Assembly (NCBI GenBank): GCA_004297445.1 | Contig: SCUK01000071.1 | Location: 1-64,000 of the forward strand | Source of the DNA: Anaerolineae bacterium | GTDB taxonomy: Bacteria; Chloroflexota; Anaerolineae; Anaerolineales; UBA11579 | DNA length: 64,000 nucleotides | Direction of reading: 5' to 3' | Notes under the pieces: generated by a model | What the model was told of the DNA's origin: nothing | Database searches by the model: none | What the model saw: only the letters and a program-made list of their open reading frames with translations | Made by a program: the position numbers and the translations under genes | Shown: positions 17,255 to 25,492 of the stretch, one piece after another | Layout: the number at the start of each line of letters is the position of its first letter | Position numbering within the stretch: the first letter of the stretch is position 1

Positions 17255-18094
17255 TTAATGCGCGTGGGTGTCGTCGTCGCAGCAGGTGTCGTTCAGCACC
17301 AGCGTGCCTTCGGGGGTTTCGACCATCTGCAAGTGCCCGCCATAGGCGCGGCGCAGGTGGGCTTCGGTGAAGACATCGGCCGGGGGGCCGTAGCCCACCA
17401 GCCGTTTGTTGAGCAGCAACACGCTGTCAAACCGCTGGGCGGCCAGCCCGAGGTCGTGCATCGCCACCAGCACGGTGACGCCGCGGCCTTTCAGGGTTTC
17501 AAGGATACTGAAGACTTCGTCCTGGCTGGGGGCATCCAGGCCGTTGAGCGGCTCGTCCATCATCAGCAATTCGGCTTCCTGTGCCAGCGCCTGGGCGATG
17601 AACATGCGCTGCTGCTGCCCGCCGGAGAGTTCGCTGATCTGCCGCCCGGCCAGCTCGTGCAGGTCCACCAGGCGCAGGCATTCGTCCACCAGCCGCCACT
17701 CGGCGGTTTTGGGGCGGCGGAACAGGCCCATCTTGCTCACGCGCCCCATCATCACCACATCCTGCACGGTGACGGGGAAACGCCAGTCCACTTCGTTGCG
17801 CTGGGGGAGGTAGGCGATGCAGATGTGGCCGCGCGGATCGCTGCCGCGCATGTGCGCCGTGCCGCGGCTGGGCGGGTGAATGCCGGCGATGACTTTGAAC
17901 AGGGTGCTCTTGCCGGCGCCGTTGGGCCCGACCACCGCCACCTGCTCGCCGCCGTGCAGTTCGAAATCGATGTCCTCGAGGGCCACCACGCCGTTGTAGC
18001 GCGCGGTAACGTTTTGCAGCCGCACGAAGGGGGCGTCATCGGCGTGCGGCGCGCCGGGGTGGGCGAGAGAGCGGATCCGGTCAAGGAGGGTCAT
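17255..18094 (-). CDS. znuC: Zinc/manganese ABC transporter ATP-binding protein
   Basis: A 279-residue ABC ATPase: Walker A GPNGAGKST, Q-loop, signature LSGGQQQR, Walker B LLMMDEP and the H-loop in MHDLGL. The tail ends NDTCCDDDTHAH, a short Cys/Asp/His cluster that might bind metal, a feature seen in some zinc or manganese ABC ATPases. It is the middle gene of the uptake locus; 126 bases with an inverted repeat separate it from znuA, and znuB follows directly. Confidence 0.9.
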   Translation of the reverse strand: MTLLDRIRSLAHPGAPHADDAPFVRLQNVTARYNGVVALEDIDFELHGGEQVAVVGPNGAGKSTLFKVIAGIHPPSRGTAHMRGSDPRGHICIAYLPQRNEVDWRFPVTVQDVVMMGRVSKMGLFRRPKTAEWRLVDECLRLVDLHELAGRQISELSGGQQQRMFIAQALAQEAELLMMDEPLNGLDAPSQDEVFSILETLKGRGVTVLVAMHDLGLAAQRFDSVLLLNKRLVGYGPPADVFTEAHLRRAYGGHLQMVETPEGTLVLNDTCCDDDTHAH

Positions 18095-18105
18095 GGGAGT
18101 AGATT

Positions 18106-18222
18106 CTACCGCGTTGGAAAATAAGTCAACGTGTCAACGAGGCGCCAAGTCAACGAGGAAGGGCTTGAACCGGTACTAAATTTCCTCGTTGACGCATAAC
18201 GCATCAACTCGTTGACCCTTTC
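18106..18222. repeat. Intergenic inverted repeat (GTCAACGAGG-word family)
   Basis: GTCAACGAGGAA (18149-18160) pairs perfectly with TTCCTCGTTGAC (18182-18193). The word TCAACG/CGTTGA occurs several more times (18126, 18134, 18206, 18211). A TCAACGAGGAATCAGG variant recurs at 45607. It separates znuA from znuC and could stabilise or attenuate the transcript. Confidence 0.7.
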
Positions 18223-19132
18223 ATTTCAACGCCGCCACCATCGCGCTCACGTTGTAGCGCATCAGGTCAATGTACGTCGCCGCCGGGCCGCCGGGTTCGG
18301 AGAGCGAGGCGGAATACAGGCGCACCACCTGTGAGCCGGTGTCGGCCGCTATGCGTTCGGCCAGCGCCGGGTTGATGGTGGTGTCCACGAAGATGGCCAG
18401 CGCGCCGGCGGCGCGAATGGCGTCTTCCAGGGCCGCCAGTTCCTGCGCCGAGGGTTCGGCCAGCGTGCTGAACGAGGCGGTGACCGTCCCGGCCAGGTCA
18501 AAGCCGTAGGTCGCGGCGAAATATCCGAGCGAATCATGGTCGGCCACCAGCACGCGGTCCTCGGTCGGTATCAGGGCCACCTGTTCCACTATCCAGTTGT
18601 GCAGGGCGTCCAGTTCGGCGGCGTAGGCTTCGGCGTTGGCGCGGTAGTCGGTGGCGTGGGCCGGGTCGGCGTCGGCCAGCGCGGCGGCGATGTTAACTGC
18701 CCAGACGGCCACGTTGCGCGGGTCCATCCACACGTGCGGGTCGAGGCCGTGGTCATGGCCGTCGTCTTCCGTGTGGCCTTCTTCGCTCTCGAACTCGCGC
18801 GCCGTGATTCCGTCTGACACTTCCACCACCGGCGCAGGGGCGGCACTGAGGATGTTGGCGAGGTTGGCTTCCAGCCCCAGCCCGTTGAGCAGAATCAAAT
18901 CGGCATCTTCCAGCGCGGCGAGGTCCTGGGGCGAGGGTTCGAAGGAATGCGGGTCGGCGCCTACCGGCAGCAGGGTGACGAGTTGGATATGCGCGCCGCC
19001 CACGCGCGCGGCCACATCGCCCACCAGTGTGGTGCTGGCGACGACTTTGAACGCGCCGGATTCGGCCGGGGTGGGCGCGGCGCAGGCGGCCAGGAACGCG
19101 GTCAGCAGGAGGAGGGAGGTGGGGCGTTTCAT
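18221..19132 (-). CDS. znuA: Zinc-binding lipoprotein of ABC transporter
   Basis: A 303-residue cluster A-I (ZnuA/TroA-like) metal-binding protein with a lipoprotein signal ending FLAAC (Cys17). The metal ligands are expected at His in GADPHSFEP, His in GLDPHVWMDP, the His in VADHDSLGYF and Asp in the C-terminal FVDTTINP. An acidic His-rich loop EEGHTEDDGHDHGL, characteristic of zinc-specific members, precedes the second ligand. The Zur-type palindrome lies 14 bases upstream of the ATG. Confidence 0.92.
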   Translation of the reverse strand: MKRPTSLLLLTAFLAACAAPTPAESGAFKVVASTTLVGDVAARVGGAHIQLVTLLPVGADPHSFEPSPQDLAALEDADLILLNGLGLEANLANILSAAPAPVVEVSDGITAREFESEEGHTEDDGHDHGLDPHVWMDPRNVAVWAVNIAAALADADPAHATDYRANAEAYAAELDALHNWIVEQVALIPTEDRVLVADHDSLGYFAATYGFDLAGTVTASFSTLAEPSAQELAALEDAIRAAGALAIFVDTTINPALAERIAADTGSQVVRLYSASLSEPGGPAATYIDLMRYNVSAMVAALK

Positions 19133-19145
19133 TCGGTTCCTTTAT

Positions 19146-19165
19146 TGAAAATCGTTTTCATTATA
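19146..19165 (-). promoter_or_regulatory. Fur/Zur-type operator overlapping the znuA promoter
   Basis: TGAAAA-TCG-TTTTCA (19146-19160) is a near-perfect palindrome of the Fur superfamily type. On the minus strand TATAAT (19160-19165) forms a -10 box touching it, so a bound repressor would cover the transcription start of znuA. A Fur-family gene lies at 21744-22172. Confidence 0.72.
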
Positions 19166-19183
19166 ACGCGCAGCCGAGGCAAA

Positions 19184-19210
19184 GAAAAACCCGGCTCTTT
19201 TGGAGCCGGG
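19184..19210 (-). terminator. Intrinsic terminator of the helicase gene
   Basis: Read on the minus strand, CCCGGCTCC pairs with GGAGCCGGG-like bases around AAAAG, followed by TTTTTCTTT. It stands 22 bases after the helicase stop and just before the znuA promoter. Confidence 0.85.
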
Positions 19211-19232
19211 CTGGTTGGTACAGGTGCAGAGA

Positions 19233-20741
19233 CTAGCGGGTGCGGCTTCCGCCGTTGCGGTTGCCGCCGCCAGTGGGACGCCGGTTGCCGTTGGAGGGCT
19301 TGCCACCCGGCCGCCCGTTGGCGGGGCGTCCGTTGCCCGGGCGGGAGCCGCCGGCTTTGCCGTTGGGGGCATAGCTGTTGGGCCGTGCCGGGCGGCTGGC
19401 CGCGGGGGTTGCGGTGGCCGCGGTGGCCTGCGGGCGCTGGCCGTTACTGTGGCCATTCGTGGAGCCGTTGCCGGCGCTGGTGCGAGTCTGGCTGTAGGCG
19501 CGCTCGTTGGGGCGCGCGCCGTGGCCGTTGCTGCTGCGGGCCGGGCGGCCGCCCATGCCATCGCGGCGCGGGGCGCGCGAGGTCGGGCGGTCGGTCTGAG
19601 CGGAACGCGGCGGCGCGGGAGCCTTGTAGTTGAAGCCGGTTACGATCTCGCGGTGCAGTTTCTGCTTCATGATTTTCTCAAGCGTGCGCACCATCACTTC
19701 ATCTTCCGGCGAGACCAGGGTAAAGGCGTCTCCGGTGCGCTCGGCGCGGCCGGTGCGGCCAATGCGGTGGATGTAGGCATCGGCGGTGTCCGGCATGTCA
19801 TAGTTGATGACGTGCGAGATGCTTTCGATGTCCAGCCCGCGGGCGGCGATGTCGGTGGCGACCATGATCTGGTAGCGGCCCTTCTTGAAGCCGGTGAGGG
19901 CTTCGGTGCGCTGGCCCTGGCTGCGGTTGCTGTGCAGGGCGGTCACTTTGTAGTTGGCCTGCTCCAGCTGGCGGGTCACTTTCTGAGCGCGGTGCTTGGT
20001 GCGGGTGAAGATGAGCACCGAGTTGGTGTCGGTGCTTTTCAGCAGTTCAAGCAGCAGCGGGGTCTTGAGGTGCTGGCTCACCGGGTACAGCGCGTGGGTG
20101 ACGGTGGTCGCCGGAGCGGCGAGGTCCACCGAGATGCGGTGCGGCTGGTAGAGGTAGGCGCGGCCGAGGTCTTCGATTTCGCGCGGGAAGGTGGCGGAGA
20201 ACAGCATGGTCTGGCGCTTGGGCGGCACGTGGCCGAGGATGCGCTTGACGTCCGGCAGGAAGCCCATGTCCAGCATGCGGTCGGCTTCGTCCAGCACGAG
20301 GATTTCGATTTTGTTCAGGCGGGCGTGGCCCTGGTTGATGAGGTCCAGCAGGCGGCCGGGGCAGGCGACGAGGATTTCGGCGCCTCCCTTGAGGGCTTTA
20401 ATCTGCCCACCGATGCCAACGCCGCCGTAGATGGTGGCGCTGCGGATGCCGGTGCCCTGGCCGAGATCCTGGATGGCTTCATGAATCTGAAGCGCCAGTT
20501 CGCGGGTGGGGGTCACGATGAGGGCGCGGTGCTGGCGCCGCTCGCCCTGCAGCAGTTTGTGCAGGATGGGCAGCACGAAGGCCGCGGTCTTGCCTGTGCC
20601 GGTTTGGGCGGTACCGATGATGTCCTGCCCGGCCATGGCGGCCGGAATGGCCTGCTTCTGGATGGGGGTAGGCACCGTGTAGCCGGCGCGTTGGATGCCT
20701 GCCTGCAGGCGGGGATCCAGTTTGAAGGTGTTGAAGGTCAC
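19233..20741 (-). CDS. DEAD-box RNA helicase, RhlE type
   Basis: ATP-dependent RNA helicase of 502 residues for ribosome assembly, RNA turnover or cold adaptation. All motifs are present: Q motif with PTPIQKQAIP, motif I AQTGTGKT, PTRELA, DEAD (VLDEADRML), SAT, and HRIGRTGR. After the two RecA domains (to about 370) there is a low-complexity tail of about 130 residues, rich in Arg, Gly, Asn, Pro and Ser (GNGRPANGRPGGK, GGGNRNGGSRTR), an RNA-binding or condensate-prone RGG-like tail. The 240-base leader holds two hairpins, consistent with cold-shock-type leaders. Confidence 0.93.
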   Translation of the reverse strand: MTFNTFKLDPRLQAGIQRAGYTVPTPIQKQAIPAAMAGQDIIGTAQTGTGKTAAFVLPILHKLLQGERRQHRALIVTPTRELALQIHEAIQDLGQGTGIRSATIYGGVGIGGQIKALKGGAEILVACPGRLLDLINQGHARLNKIEILVLDEADRMLDMGFLPDVKRILGHVPPKRQTMLFSATFPREIEDLGRAYLYQPHRISVDLAAPATTVTHALYPVSQHLKTPLLLELLKSTDTNSVLIFTRTKHRAQKVTRQLEQANYKVTALHSNRSQGQRTEALTGFKKGRYQIMVATDIAARGLDIESISHVINYDMPDTADAYIHRIGRTGRAERTGDAFTLVSPEDEVMVRTLEKIMKQKLHREIVTGFNYKAPAPPRSAQTDRPTSRAPRRDGMGGRPARSSNGHGARPNERAYSQTRTSAGNGSTNGHSNGQRPQATAATATPAASRPARPNSYAPNGKAGGSRPGNGRPANGRPGGKPSNGNRRPTGGGNRNGGSRTR

Positions 20742-20821
20742 TATGTTTCCTTATGGGCGCCCGACGCGCAACGCGCAACAGCGCGTGACACGGCGGTCAC
20801 ATACTCAGAAGTCAGCAGATG

Positions 20822-20866
20822 TTTTGAGGGGGTCTCAAACAAGACAACGGCCAACACGTGTTGGCC
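20822..20866 (-). promoter_or_regulatory. Hairpin pair in the helicase leader
   Basis: CGGCCAACACGTGTTGGCCG (20847-20866) is a perfect 20-base palindrome. Next to it TTTGAG and CTCAAA (20822-20838) form a second hairpin around GGGGT. Both lie 80-125 bases before the helicase start, in the likely 5' UTR, and may regulate its mRNA. A protein-binding operator is the alternative. Confidence 0.5.
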
Positions 20867-20980
20867 GGATGATGCATGATTGCAGAGTTCTGCAACCGGC
20901 CAATCGGACTTCCGAAGGGCGAATTAACTTGCCAATAGTAAGGGGTAAAGTGATTTGTGTCAAGGGCTGGGGAAGGTTCA

Positions 20981-21733
20981 TTAAGAGTTGGGTGGTGTAT
21001 TCTTCACAATAAACGCGAGTTCTGATAATTCGGACTCTACGACCTCTCTTGGTGCAACAGCAATTGGCAAGGTCCCATCTTCTTGTAAGAAGCCGACTTT
21101 CTGAGCAAACTGCTTGGTGTGACTTGAAACGACAAAAAGAAACCGCAAACCTGGAGACGACACATGAATTATTGTATGGCCATTCCACCTACCTGAGCGC
21201 GTATCTACCATTGTCCTATTTAGGACATTGTCTTTTGGAAAGGTGAACATAATGCAGCCGTATTGATAGTATGGACCAGGATCCTCCGCAACTAACATAT
21301 CCCTCATTCGTGAAATGTGCTTTTCAGGCAAGGCCGCCTTCTTGAATAAGGGGTTGTTGGAAAGGGATACCCTCCATAAGATGGAAAGTTGGAATAATTT
21401 GAATAGTTTGTAATCTACCTTCATTAGTTGCAAGGGTGGACTTGAGCTTAGACCGCGAATTTTCTCAATTATTGACTTTGCTGGCTCCTCAATTCTTGAG
21501 CCAATAACATTATTGTCACAGTCTTTGCATAGCATTCCTTCATTGGCCCCTTTTGTGCCGAAAAAAGAATGTCCAGAAACTCGGCTATCAGTAAGTTGGC
21601 CAGCCAACGCGAGATATTTCCCCGAAGCATCGTATATGCCCTTGTACATGAACTCAGGAATAATGTGAGACTTTATCAGCGGGGTATTTTTTTGGCACAA
21701 GGGACAAATGGTATCTGATGGATTGGTCAACAT
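20981..21733 (-). CDS. HNH-like treble-clef protein of unknown function
   Basis: A 250-residue protein. N-terminal CPLCQ, KSHIIPEF and LCKDCDN form a treble-clef/HNH-like metal site, as in uncharacterised SHIIP-type HNH proteins. The rest is alpha/beta without recognised motif. Base composition is far more AT-rich than the surrounding genes, and codon use differs, so recent transfer is likely. It lies between the helicase and the Fur gene, and may be an accessory or defence-related nuclease; catalytic competence is uncertain because the second His of a full HNH was not evident. Confidence 0.65.
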   Translation of the reverse strand: MLTNPSDTICPLCQKNTPLIKSHIIPEFMYKGIYDASGKYLALAGQLTDSRVSGHSFFGTKGANEGMLCKDCDNNVIGSRIEEPAKSIIEKIRGLSSSPPLQLMKVDYKLFKLFQLSILWRVSLSNNPLFKKAALPEKHISRMRDMLVAEDPGPYYQYGCIMFTFPKDNVLNRTMVDTRSGRWNGHTIIHVSSPGLRFLFVVSSHTKQFAQKVGFLQEDGTLPIAVAPREVVESELSELAFIVKNTPPNS

Positions 21734-21743
21734 CTGGGCTTTC

Positions 21744-22172
21744 TTAGCACTCCCCGCACTCGCCGAACAACTGCAGCCAGTGGTCGTGAATCTCGTAGCC
21801 GCTGTCGGCTTGCACGCGTTGAATCAGTGCGCCCAACTGGTCGCCGGAGAAATACTGCACCCGCCCGCACTTCTGGCAGATGAGCAGGTGCTGGTGGCCC
21901 TCCACGCCGGCCACAAACGCCTGGCAGTTGTCCGGCCGGTGCACGCGCTGCACGAGGTGCAGTTCTTCCAGTTTCTCCAGTGTGCGGTACACGGTGACCA
22001 GACCCAGGCGGGGGTAGGCGCGGCGCGCCTGGTCGTGGACCTCGGCAGGGATGAGGGCGCGGTCGGATTCGGCCACGGCCGCCACCACCGCCTGGCGCGG
22101 CGCGGTGAGGCGGTAGCCGTGGCCGCGCAGGGCAGCCAGCCAGGTTTCGGTGCGCTCGGCGTGGGTCAGCAT
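21744..22172 (-). CDS. fur: Fur-family metal regulator (Zur-like)
   Basis: A 142-residue Fur superfamily repressor. N-terminal winged helix (RLTAPRQAVVAAVAE, VTVYRTLEKLEELHLV), then the metal-binding dimerisation domain with HQHLLICQKCGRVQYF and a C-terminal CGEC, forming the two CxxC of the structural zinc site. Given the Zur-type site at znuA, zinc sensing is favoured over iron, but the two cannot be separated on sequence alone. TATAAT on the minus strand at 22182-22187 lies so close to the ATG that the transcript would be nearly leaderless. Confidence 0.88.
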   Translation of the reverse strand: MLTHAERTETWLAALRGHGYRLTAPRQAVVAAVAESDRALIPAEVHDQARRAYPRLGLVTVYRTLEKLEELHLVQRVHRPDNCQAFVAGVEGHQHLLICQKCGRVQYFSGDQLGALIQRVQADSGYEIHDHWLQLFGECGEC

Positions 22173-22181
22173 GGTGTCGCG

Positions 22182-22187
22182 ATTATA
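22182..22187 (-). promoter_or_regulatory. -10 box of a near-leaderless fur transcript
   Basis: TATAAT on the minus strand ends 10 bases before the ATG, placing the transcription start within a few bases of the start codon. No good -35 was seen. The AT-rich palindromic stretch ATGCA-AAATATCA-TGCAT (22216-22233) just upstream may be a regulator site. Confidence 0.4.
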
Positions 22188-22274
22188 AGGCAGGCAACAG
22201 GGGAGGAGAGAACATTATGCAAAATATCATGCATTTGATTGAAAATAAGATAAATATCCTGATTATTGTCGGAA

Positions 22275-22928
22275 TCAGTCGTTCCAGCCGTGTTCGCCGC
22301 GCAACGGCACAAACGCCACTTCGTTAAAGGTCTCTGCGCGCCAGGCATCTGCATGGCGGGTATGGCGTTCCAGCCGTTGCATGCGCCGGCCCCCGGCGGG
22401 CAGCACCAACCGCCCGCCCTCGGCCAGCTGGTCCAGCAGCGGCGACGGCACGCGCGGCGCTGCGGCCGCCATCAGGATGGCATCGTACGGCGCGAGCGGC
22501 GGCCAGCCCCCCGAACCGTCAGCATGAATGACGGTGACATTGGCGATGCCCAGTTCGTGCAGCGTGGTGGCGGCGCGCGTCGCCAGCGCTTCGTGGCGTT
22601 CGATGCTGATGACCGTGCGCGCCAGCCCGGCCAGCACCGCCGCCTGGTAGCCGGAGCCGCCGCCGATTTCCAGCACCTTCTCGTCGCCCTGCAGCGCCAG
22701 CAGTTCGGTCATGCGCGCCACGATGTAGGGCTGTGAGATGGTCTGCCCCTCGCCGATGGGCAGGGGCTGGTCGGCGTAGGCTTTGGCGCGGCGCTCCGGC
22801 GGCACGAAAACGTGGCGCGGCACGGCGCCCATCACGGCCAGCACGCGCGGGTCGCGGATGCCGCGCCCGGCCAGTTGCTCGCGCACCATGCGGGCGCGCG
22901 CCCGGAGGATGGGGTCCAACAGGCGCAT
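22275..22928 (-). CDS. pcm: Protein-L-isoaspartate O-methyltransferase
   Basis: SAM-dependent repair enzyme that methylates isoaspartyl residues in aged proteins. The 217-residue length, the N-terminal helix region VREQLAGRGIRDPRVLAVM, PRHVFVP, the substrate loop GQTISQPYIVARM and the SAM motif VLEIGGGSGYQAAVLA are diagnostic. It is the third gene of a mutY - RNHCP - pcm run, with one base between it and the RNHCP gene. Confidence 0.93.
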   Translation of the reverse strand: MRLLDPILRARARMVREQLAGRGIRDPRVLAVMGAVPRHVFVPPERRAKAYADQPLPIGEGQTISQPYIVARMTELLALQGDEKVLEIGGGSGYQAAVLAGLARTVISIERHEALATRAATTLHELGIANVTVIHADGSGGWPPLAPYDAILMAAAAPRVPSPLLDQLAEGGRLVLPAGGRRMQRLERHTRHADAWRAETFNEVAFVPLRGEHGWND

Positions 22929-22929
22929 G

Positions 22930-23241
22930 TCAGGGGCCGCTGCCTTCGGCGGCGATCTGCAGAATCATCTCGAACGAGTCGGCTCTGGCCGCTTTGTTCC
23001 AGCGCTCGGCGGCGCAGACCACACAGCGGTGCAGGATGCGGTAGTCGCCGCCCTTGTGCTCCACCGCCACCGGCTGCATCAGGCCGTGGCAGGTCGCGGC
23101 GCGGTCGCCGGGGTTGACATCCACATGCTTGCTCCACAGGCAGGCCGGGCAATGGTTGGTGTAGCCGTCGCCGCGCACCGCTTCGCCGCAGTTCTCGCAG
23201 GTGAAGTCTTCGCGCGTGCGTTGGAATTTGGGGGTGGTCAC
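22930..23241 (-). CDS. RNHCP domain protein
   Basis: A 103-residue zinc-binding protein of the RNHCP family. It has F-x-C-x2-C (FTCENC), YTNHCPACLWSKHVD, the His of ATCHGLM and the RCVVCAAERWNK segment. The family is widespread but uncharacterised; a nucleic-acid-binding role is often assumed from its zinc-ribbon build. It is tightly packed between mutY and pcm, so it may belong to a damage-repair operon (inference). Confidence 0.85.
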   Translation of the reverse strand: MTTPKFQRTREDFTCENCGEAVRGDGYTNHCPACLWSKHVDVNPGDRAATCHGLMQPVAVEHKGGDYRILHRCVVCAAERWNKAARADSFEMILQIAAEGSGP

Positions 23242-23260
23242 GGGGTTCAGTTTTTCTGGT

Positions 23261-24346
23261 TCAGGACTTCATCAGCGTGCGTGCGATTTGCCGGTCCAGC
23301 TTGCCCATCGGGTACTCCGGCAGTTCGGCGGGGGCCGCCCAGACCAACTTCTGCGCTTGAATGGCGCGCGGCGTCCCCTTCTCCAGTGTACAGGCAAAGG
23401 CGTGCAGAGTCACGCGGAAGTGCGAATAGGCGTGCTTGAACACGCCCAGTTCCGCGCCGATCTTCACCGTCACGCCCAGTTCTTCCTTGATTTCGCGCCG
23501 CAGCGCGCGGGGCAGGGTTTCGCCGTCCTCCTGCTTGCCGCCGGGGAACTCCCACAGCCCGCCCAGCAGGCCACCGGCGGGTCTTTGGGCCAGCAGCACC
23601 TTGCCGCCGCGCAGTTGGATGACCGCCGCGGCCACCGTCCAGTGCGGGATGGCGGCTTTGGGTTTCGTCAACGGGCGTTCCTGCTGATTTCCCAGCGCAA
23701 AGGCGCGGCACTCGCTTTGCAGCGGGCAATCGCCGCAGCGCGGGGCGCGCGGCAGGCACACCAGCGCGCCCAGTTCCATCAGCCCCTGGTTGTAGTCGGC
23801 GGCGTGGCCGGGCGGCAGGTGTTCGGCGGCCAGCGCCCAGATGCGCCGTTCCCCGGCGGGCGCGTCAACCGGCTCGGTGACGTCAAAGACGCGGCTTAAC
23901 ACGCGCTTGACGTTGCCATCCACCACCGGTTCGTCCTGCCCGAAGGCCAGCGAAGCGATGGCGCCGGCTGTGTAGCGGCCAATGCCCGGCAGGCGGCGCA
24001 GGGCGGCGGCGTCTGCCGGCAGGTGCCCGCCGTGTTCGGCCATCACGACCTGGGCAGCGGCATGCAGATTGCGTGCCCGGCTGTAATAGCCCAGCCCCTC
24101 CCACACGGCCAGTACGTCGCGCTGCGGGGCGGCGGCCAGTTTGGCGATACTAGGGAAGCGTTTCATCCAGCGTTCAAAATAAGGCAGCACGGTATCAATA
24201 CGCGTTTGCTGCGCCATGATCTCGGATACCCACACCGCATACGGGTCGGGGTCGCCGCGCCAGGGCAGGGGGCGCTGATGTTTTTTGTACCAATGAGTCA
24301 GTTTGCGGGAGAAGGGGGAAGCCAAGATCGGTCCCTTGTCCACCAT
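23261..24346 (-). CDS. mutY: A/G-specific adenine DNA glycosylase
   Basis: Removes adenine mispaired with 8-oxoguanine or guanine. The 361-residue protein has the HhH-GPD domain with PWRGDPDPYAVWVSEIMAQQ, the hairpin LPGIGRYTAGAIASLAFG and catalytic Asp in VVDGNVKRV. A 4Fe-4S cluster motif C-x6-C-x2-C-x5-C follows, then a C-terminal Nudix-like domain (GLWEFPGGKQEDGETLPRAL) that recognises 8-oxoG. The ATG at 24344-24346 is weakly placed; a TTG seven codons on is an alternative. It heads the mutY-RNHCP-pcm run. Confidence 0.94.
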   Translation of the reverse strand: MVDKGPILASPFSRKLTHWYKKHQRPLPWRGDPDPYAVWVSEIMAQQTRIDTVLPYFERWMKRFPSIAKLAAAPQRDVLAVWEGLGYYSRARNLHAAAQVVMAEHGGHLPADAAALRRLPGIGRYTAGAIASLAFGQDEPVVDGNVKRVLSRVFDVTEPVDAPAGERRIWALAAEHLPPGHAADYNQGLMELGALVCLPRAPRCGDCPLQSECRAFALGNQQERPLTKPKAAIPHWTVAAAVIQLRGGKVLLAQRPAGGLLGGLWEFPGGKQEDGETLPRALRREIKEELGVTVKIGAELGVFKHAYSHFRVTLHAFACTLEKGTPRAIQAQKLVWAAPAELPEYPMGKLDRQIARTLMKS

Positions 24347-24400
24347 CCCTTGTCCTGCGGGTTCGTCAATGGACGTAGGACAAAGGACTATGGACGGGTT
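24322..24400. repeat. Short-word inverted repeat upstream of mutY
   Basis: CCTTGTCCT near 24348 and AGGACAAAGG near 24378 are complementary apart from one extra base, and the word GTCC/GGAC occurs five more times. It overlaps the mutY start and lies between mutY and the small 24402-24710 gene. It resembles the other word-based inverted repeats of this window. Confidence 0.4.
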
Positions 24401-24401
24401 A

Positions 24402-24710
24402 TTACATCTGCCAGCGGGTGCGGGCGGGGATGACTTTGTAGGAAAAGTTTTCGACGAGGTCGCCCAGCTGGTTGTCCAGCGTTTGCCAGTCCGACGAGTC
24501 CAACACGGTGCGCGCCGAGCCCAGGCTGTTGATGAGGGCTTCGGCGGTGAGGCGCGGCTGGTGTTCGCCGTACACCGTCAGCCAGGCTTCATTGAGGGCC
24601 AGGCCCATGCGTTCCAGTGCCGGCACGAACTCGCGCACATGGAACTCGAAGTACTCTTCTTCCTTGCCGGGCTGAATGTCCCAGCTCATCATCAACTTGA
24701 CCTTGCTCAT
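24402..24710 (-). CDS. Small protein, probable dimeric alpha-beta barrel (ABM-like)
   Basis: A 102-residue protein beginning MSKVKLMMSWDIQPGKEEEY, which suits the antiparallel strand and helix of a dimeric alpha-beta barrel monooxygenase-like fold (WDIQPGKEEEYFEF, FVPALERMGL). A Shine-Dalgarno GGAGGC precedes the ATG. It has no recognised catalytic residues. It sits 22 bases after the MBL-fold gene, probably in the same operon. Function unknown. Confidence 0.6.
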   Translation of the reverse strand: MSKVKLMMSWDIQPGKEEEYFEFHVREFVPALERMGLALNEAWLTVYGEHQPRLTAEALINSLGSARTVLDSSDWQTLDNQLGDLVENFSYKVIPARTRWQM

Positions 24711-24732
24711 GGCAGCCTCCGGCCGCGGCCTG

Positions 24733-25362
24733 CTATTTTGAGACGGTGAGGACGACCACCTGCGTGTCTTCCGGCAGGCTGCTGCGGGTCACCTTGAGCG
24801 ATTCCTGCGCTTCAATCTTTTCGTTCATGCCCATTTGCTTGAGGAAGGGGTTAATGCCGTTTAACTTGGTCTTGGTATCCCCGATAGCGTAGTGCATGGG
24901 CACCACGATGGACGGTTCGATGAGACTGATGACTTCAGCGGCCTTGGCGGCGTTGAGGCCGTTGCCGCCGCCTACCGGCACCAGCAGCACGTCCACTGTG
25001 CCGAACTGCTCGATTTCCTTGCGGGAAGGCACGTTTTCCAGGTCGCCCAGGTGGCACACGTTCAGGCCCTCGTAGTCAAACACGAAGACCATGTTGCGCG
25101 AGCCGTTGGAGCCGATGGCTACCGCGGTGATGAACACGTTGCCGATCTCATACTCCCCGGCGTGGTCGAGCGTCCATTCGCTGCCCTTGACGGCTTTGGC
25201 GTTGTTGTGCCCCGGCGCGTCGTGGCTGATGGTGACGATGTCGCCCTTGGCTTTGAGTTCCGAATAGCCGACCTCTTTGTGGTCGTAGGGGTCGGTCACC
25301 ACCGTCGCCATATTGCGCTCGGTGATGCGAAAACACGAATGTCCGTACCAGTTGATTTCCAT
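24733..25362 (-). CDS. MBL-fold metal-dependent hydrolase (UPF0173/UlaG-like)
   Basis: A 209-residue metallo-beta-lactamase-fold protein. INWYGHSCFRIT, VVTDPYDH, ISHDAPGHNN, HAGEYEIGN, CHLGDLEN and VVPMHYAIGD follow the order of UlaG-like hydrolases. The usual HxHxDH is degenerate (HDAPGH), so metal binding may be altered. Start at 25362, with GGAGAGG upstream, is preferred to an ATG five codons earlier. Substrate unknown. Confidence 0.78.
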   Translation of the reverse strand: MEINWYGHSCFRITERNMATVVTDPYDHKEVGYSELKAKGDIVTISHDAPGHNNAKAVKGSEWTLDHAGEYEIGNVFITAVAIGSNGSRNMVFVFDYEGLNVCHLGDLENVPSRKEIEQFGTVDVLLVPVGGGNGLNAAKAAEVISLIEPSIVVPMHYAIGDTKTKLNGINPFLKQMGMNEKIEAQESLKVTRSSLPEDTQVVVLTVSK

Positions 25363-25492
25363 GAGCAGCCTCTCCAATGAATGTAACAGGAGGATTATAT
25401 CATCGGACGTGGTTTGAGAACGTTTGGGCTAATAAGAAATTCAGAGATTGGTGAACCGGTAACAGGCACGCAGAAATGAAGTATTCTCTTAA

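Noticed and set aside
15376-17370. 664-codon plus-strand frame opposite the copper and znuB genes
   Set aside because: It covers three clear minus-strand genes with signal peptides and transporter motifs; its own translation has only low-complexity residues.
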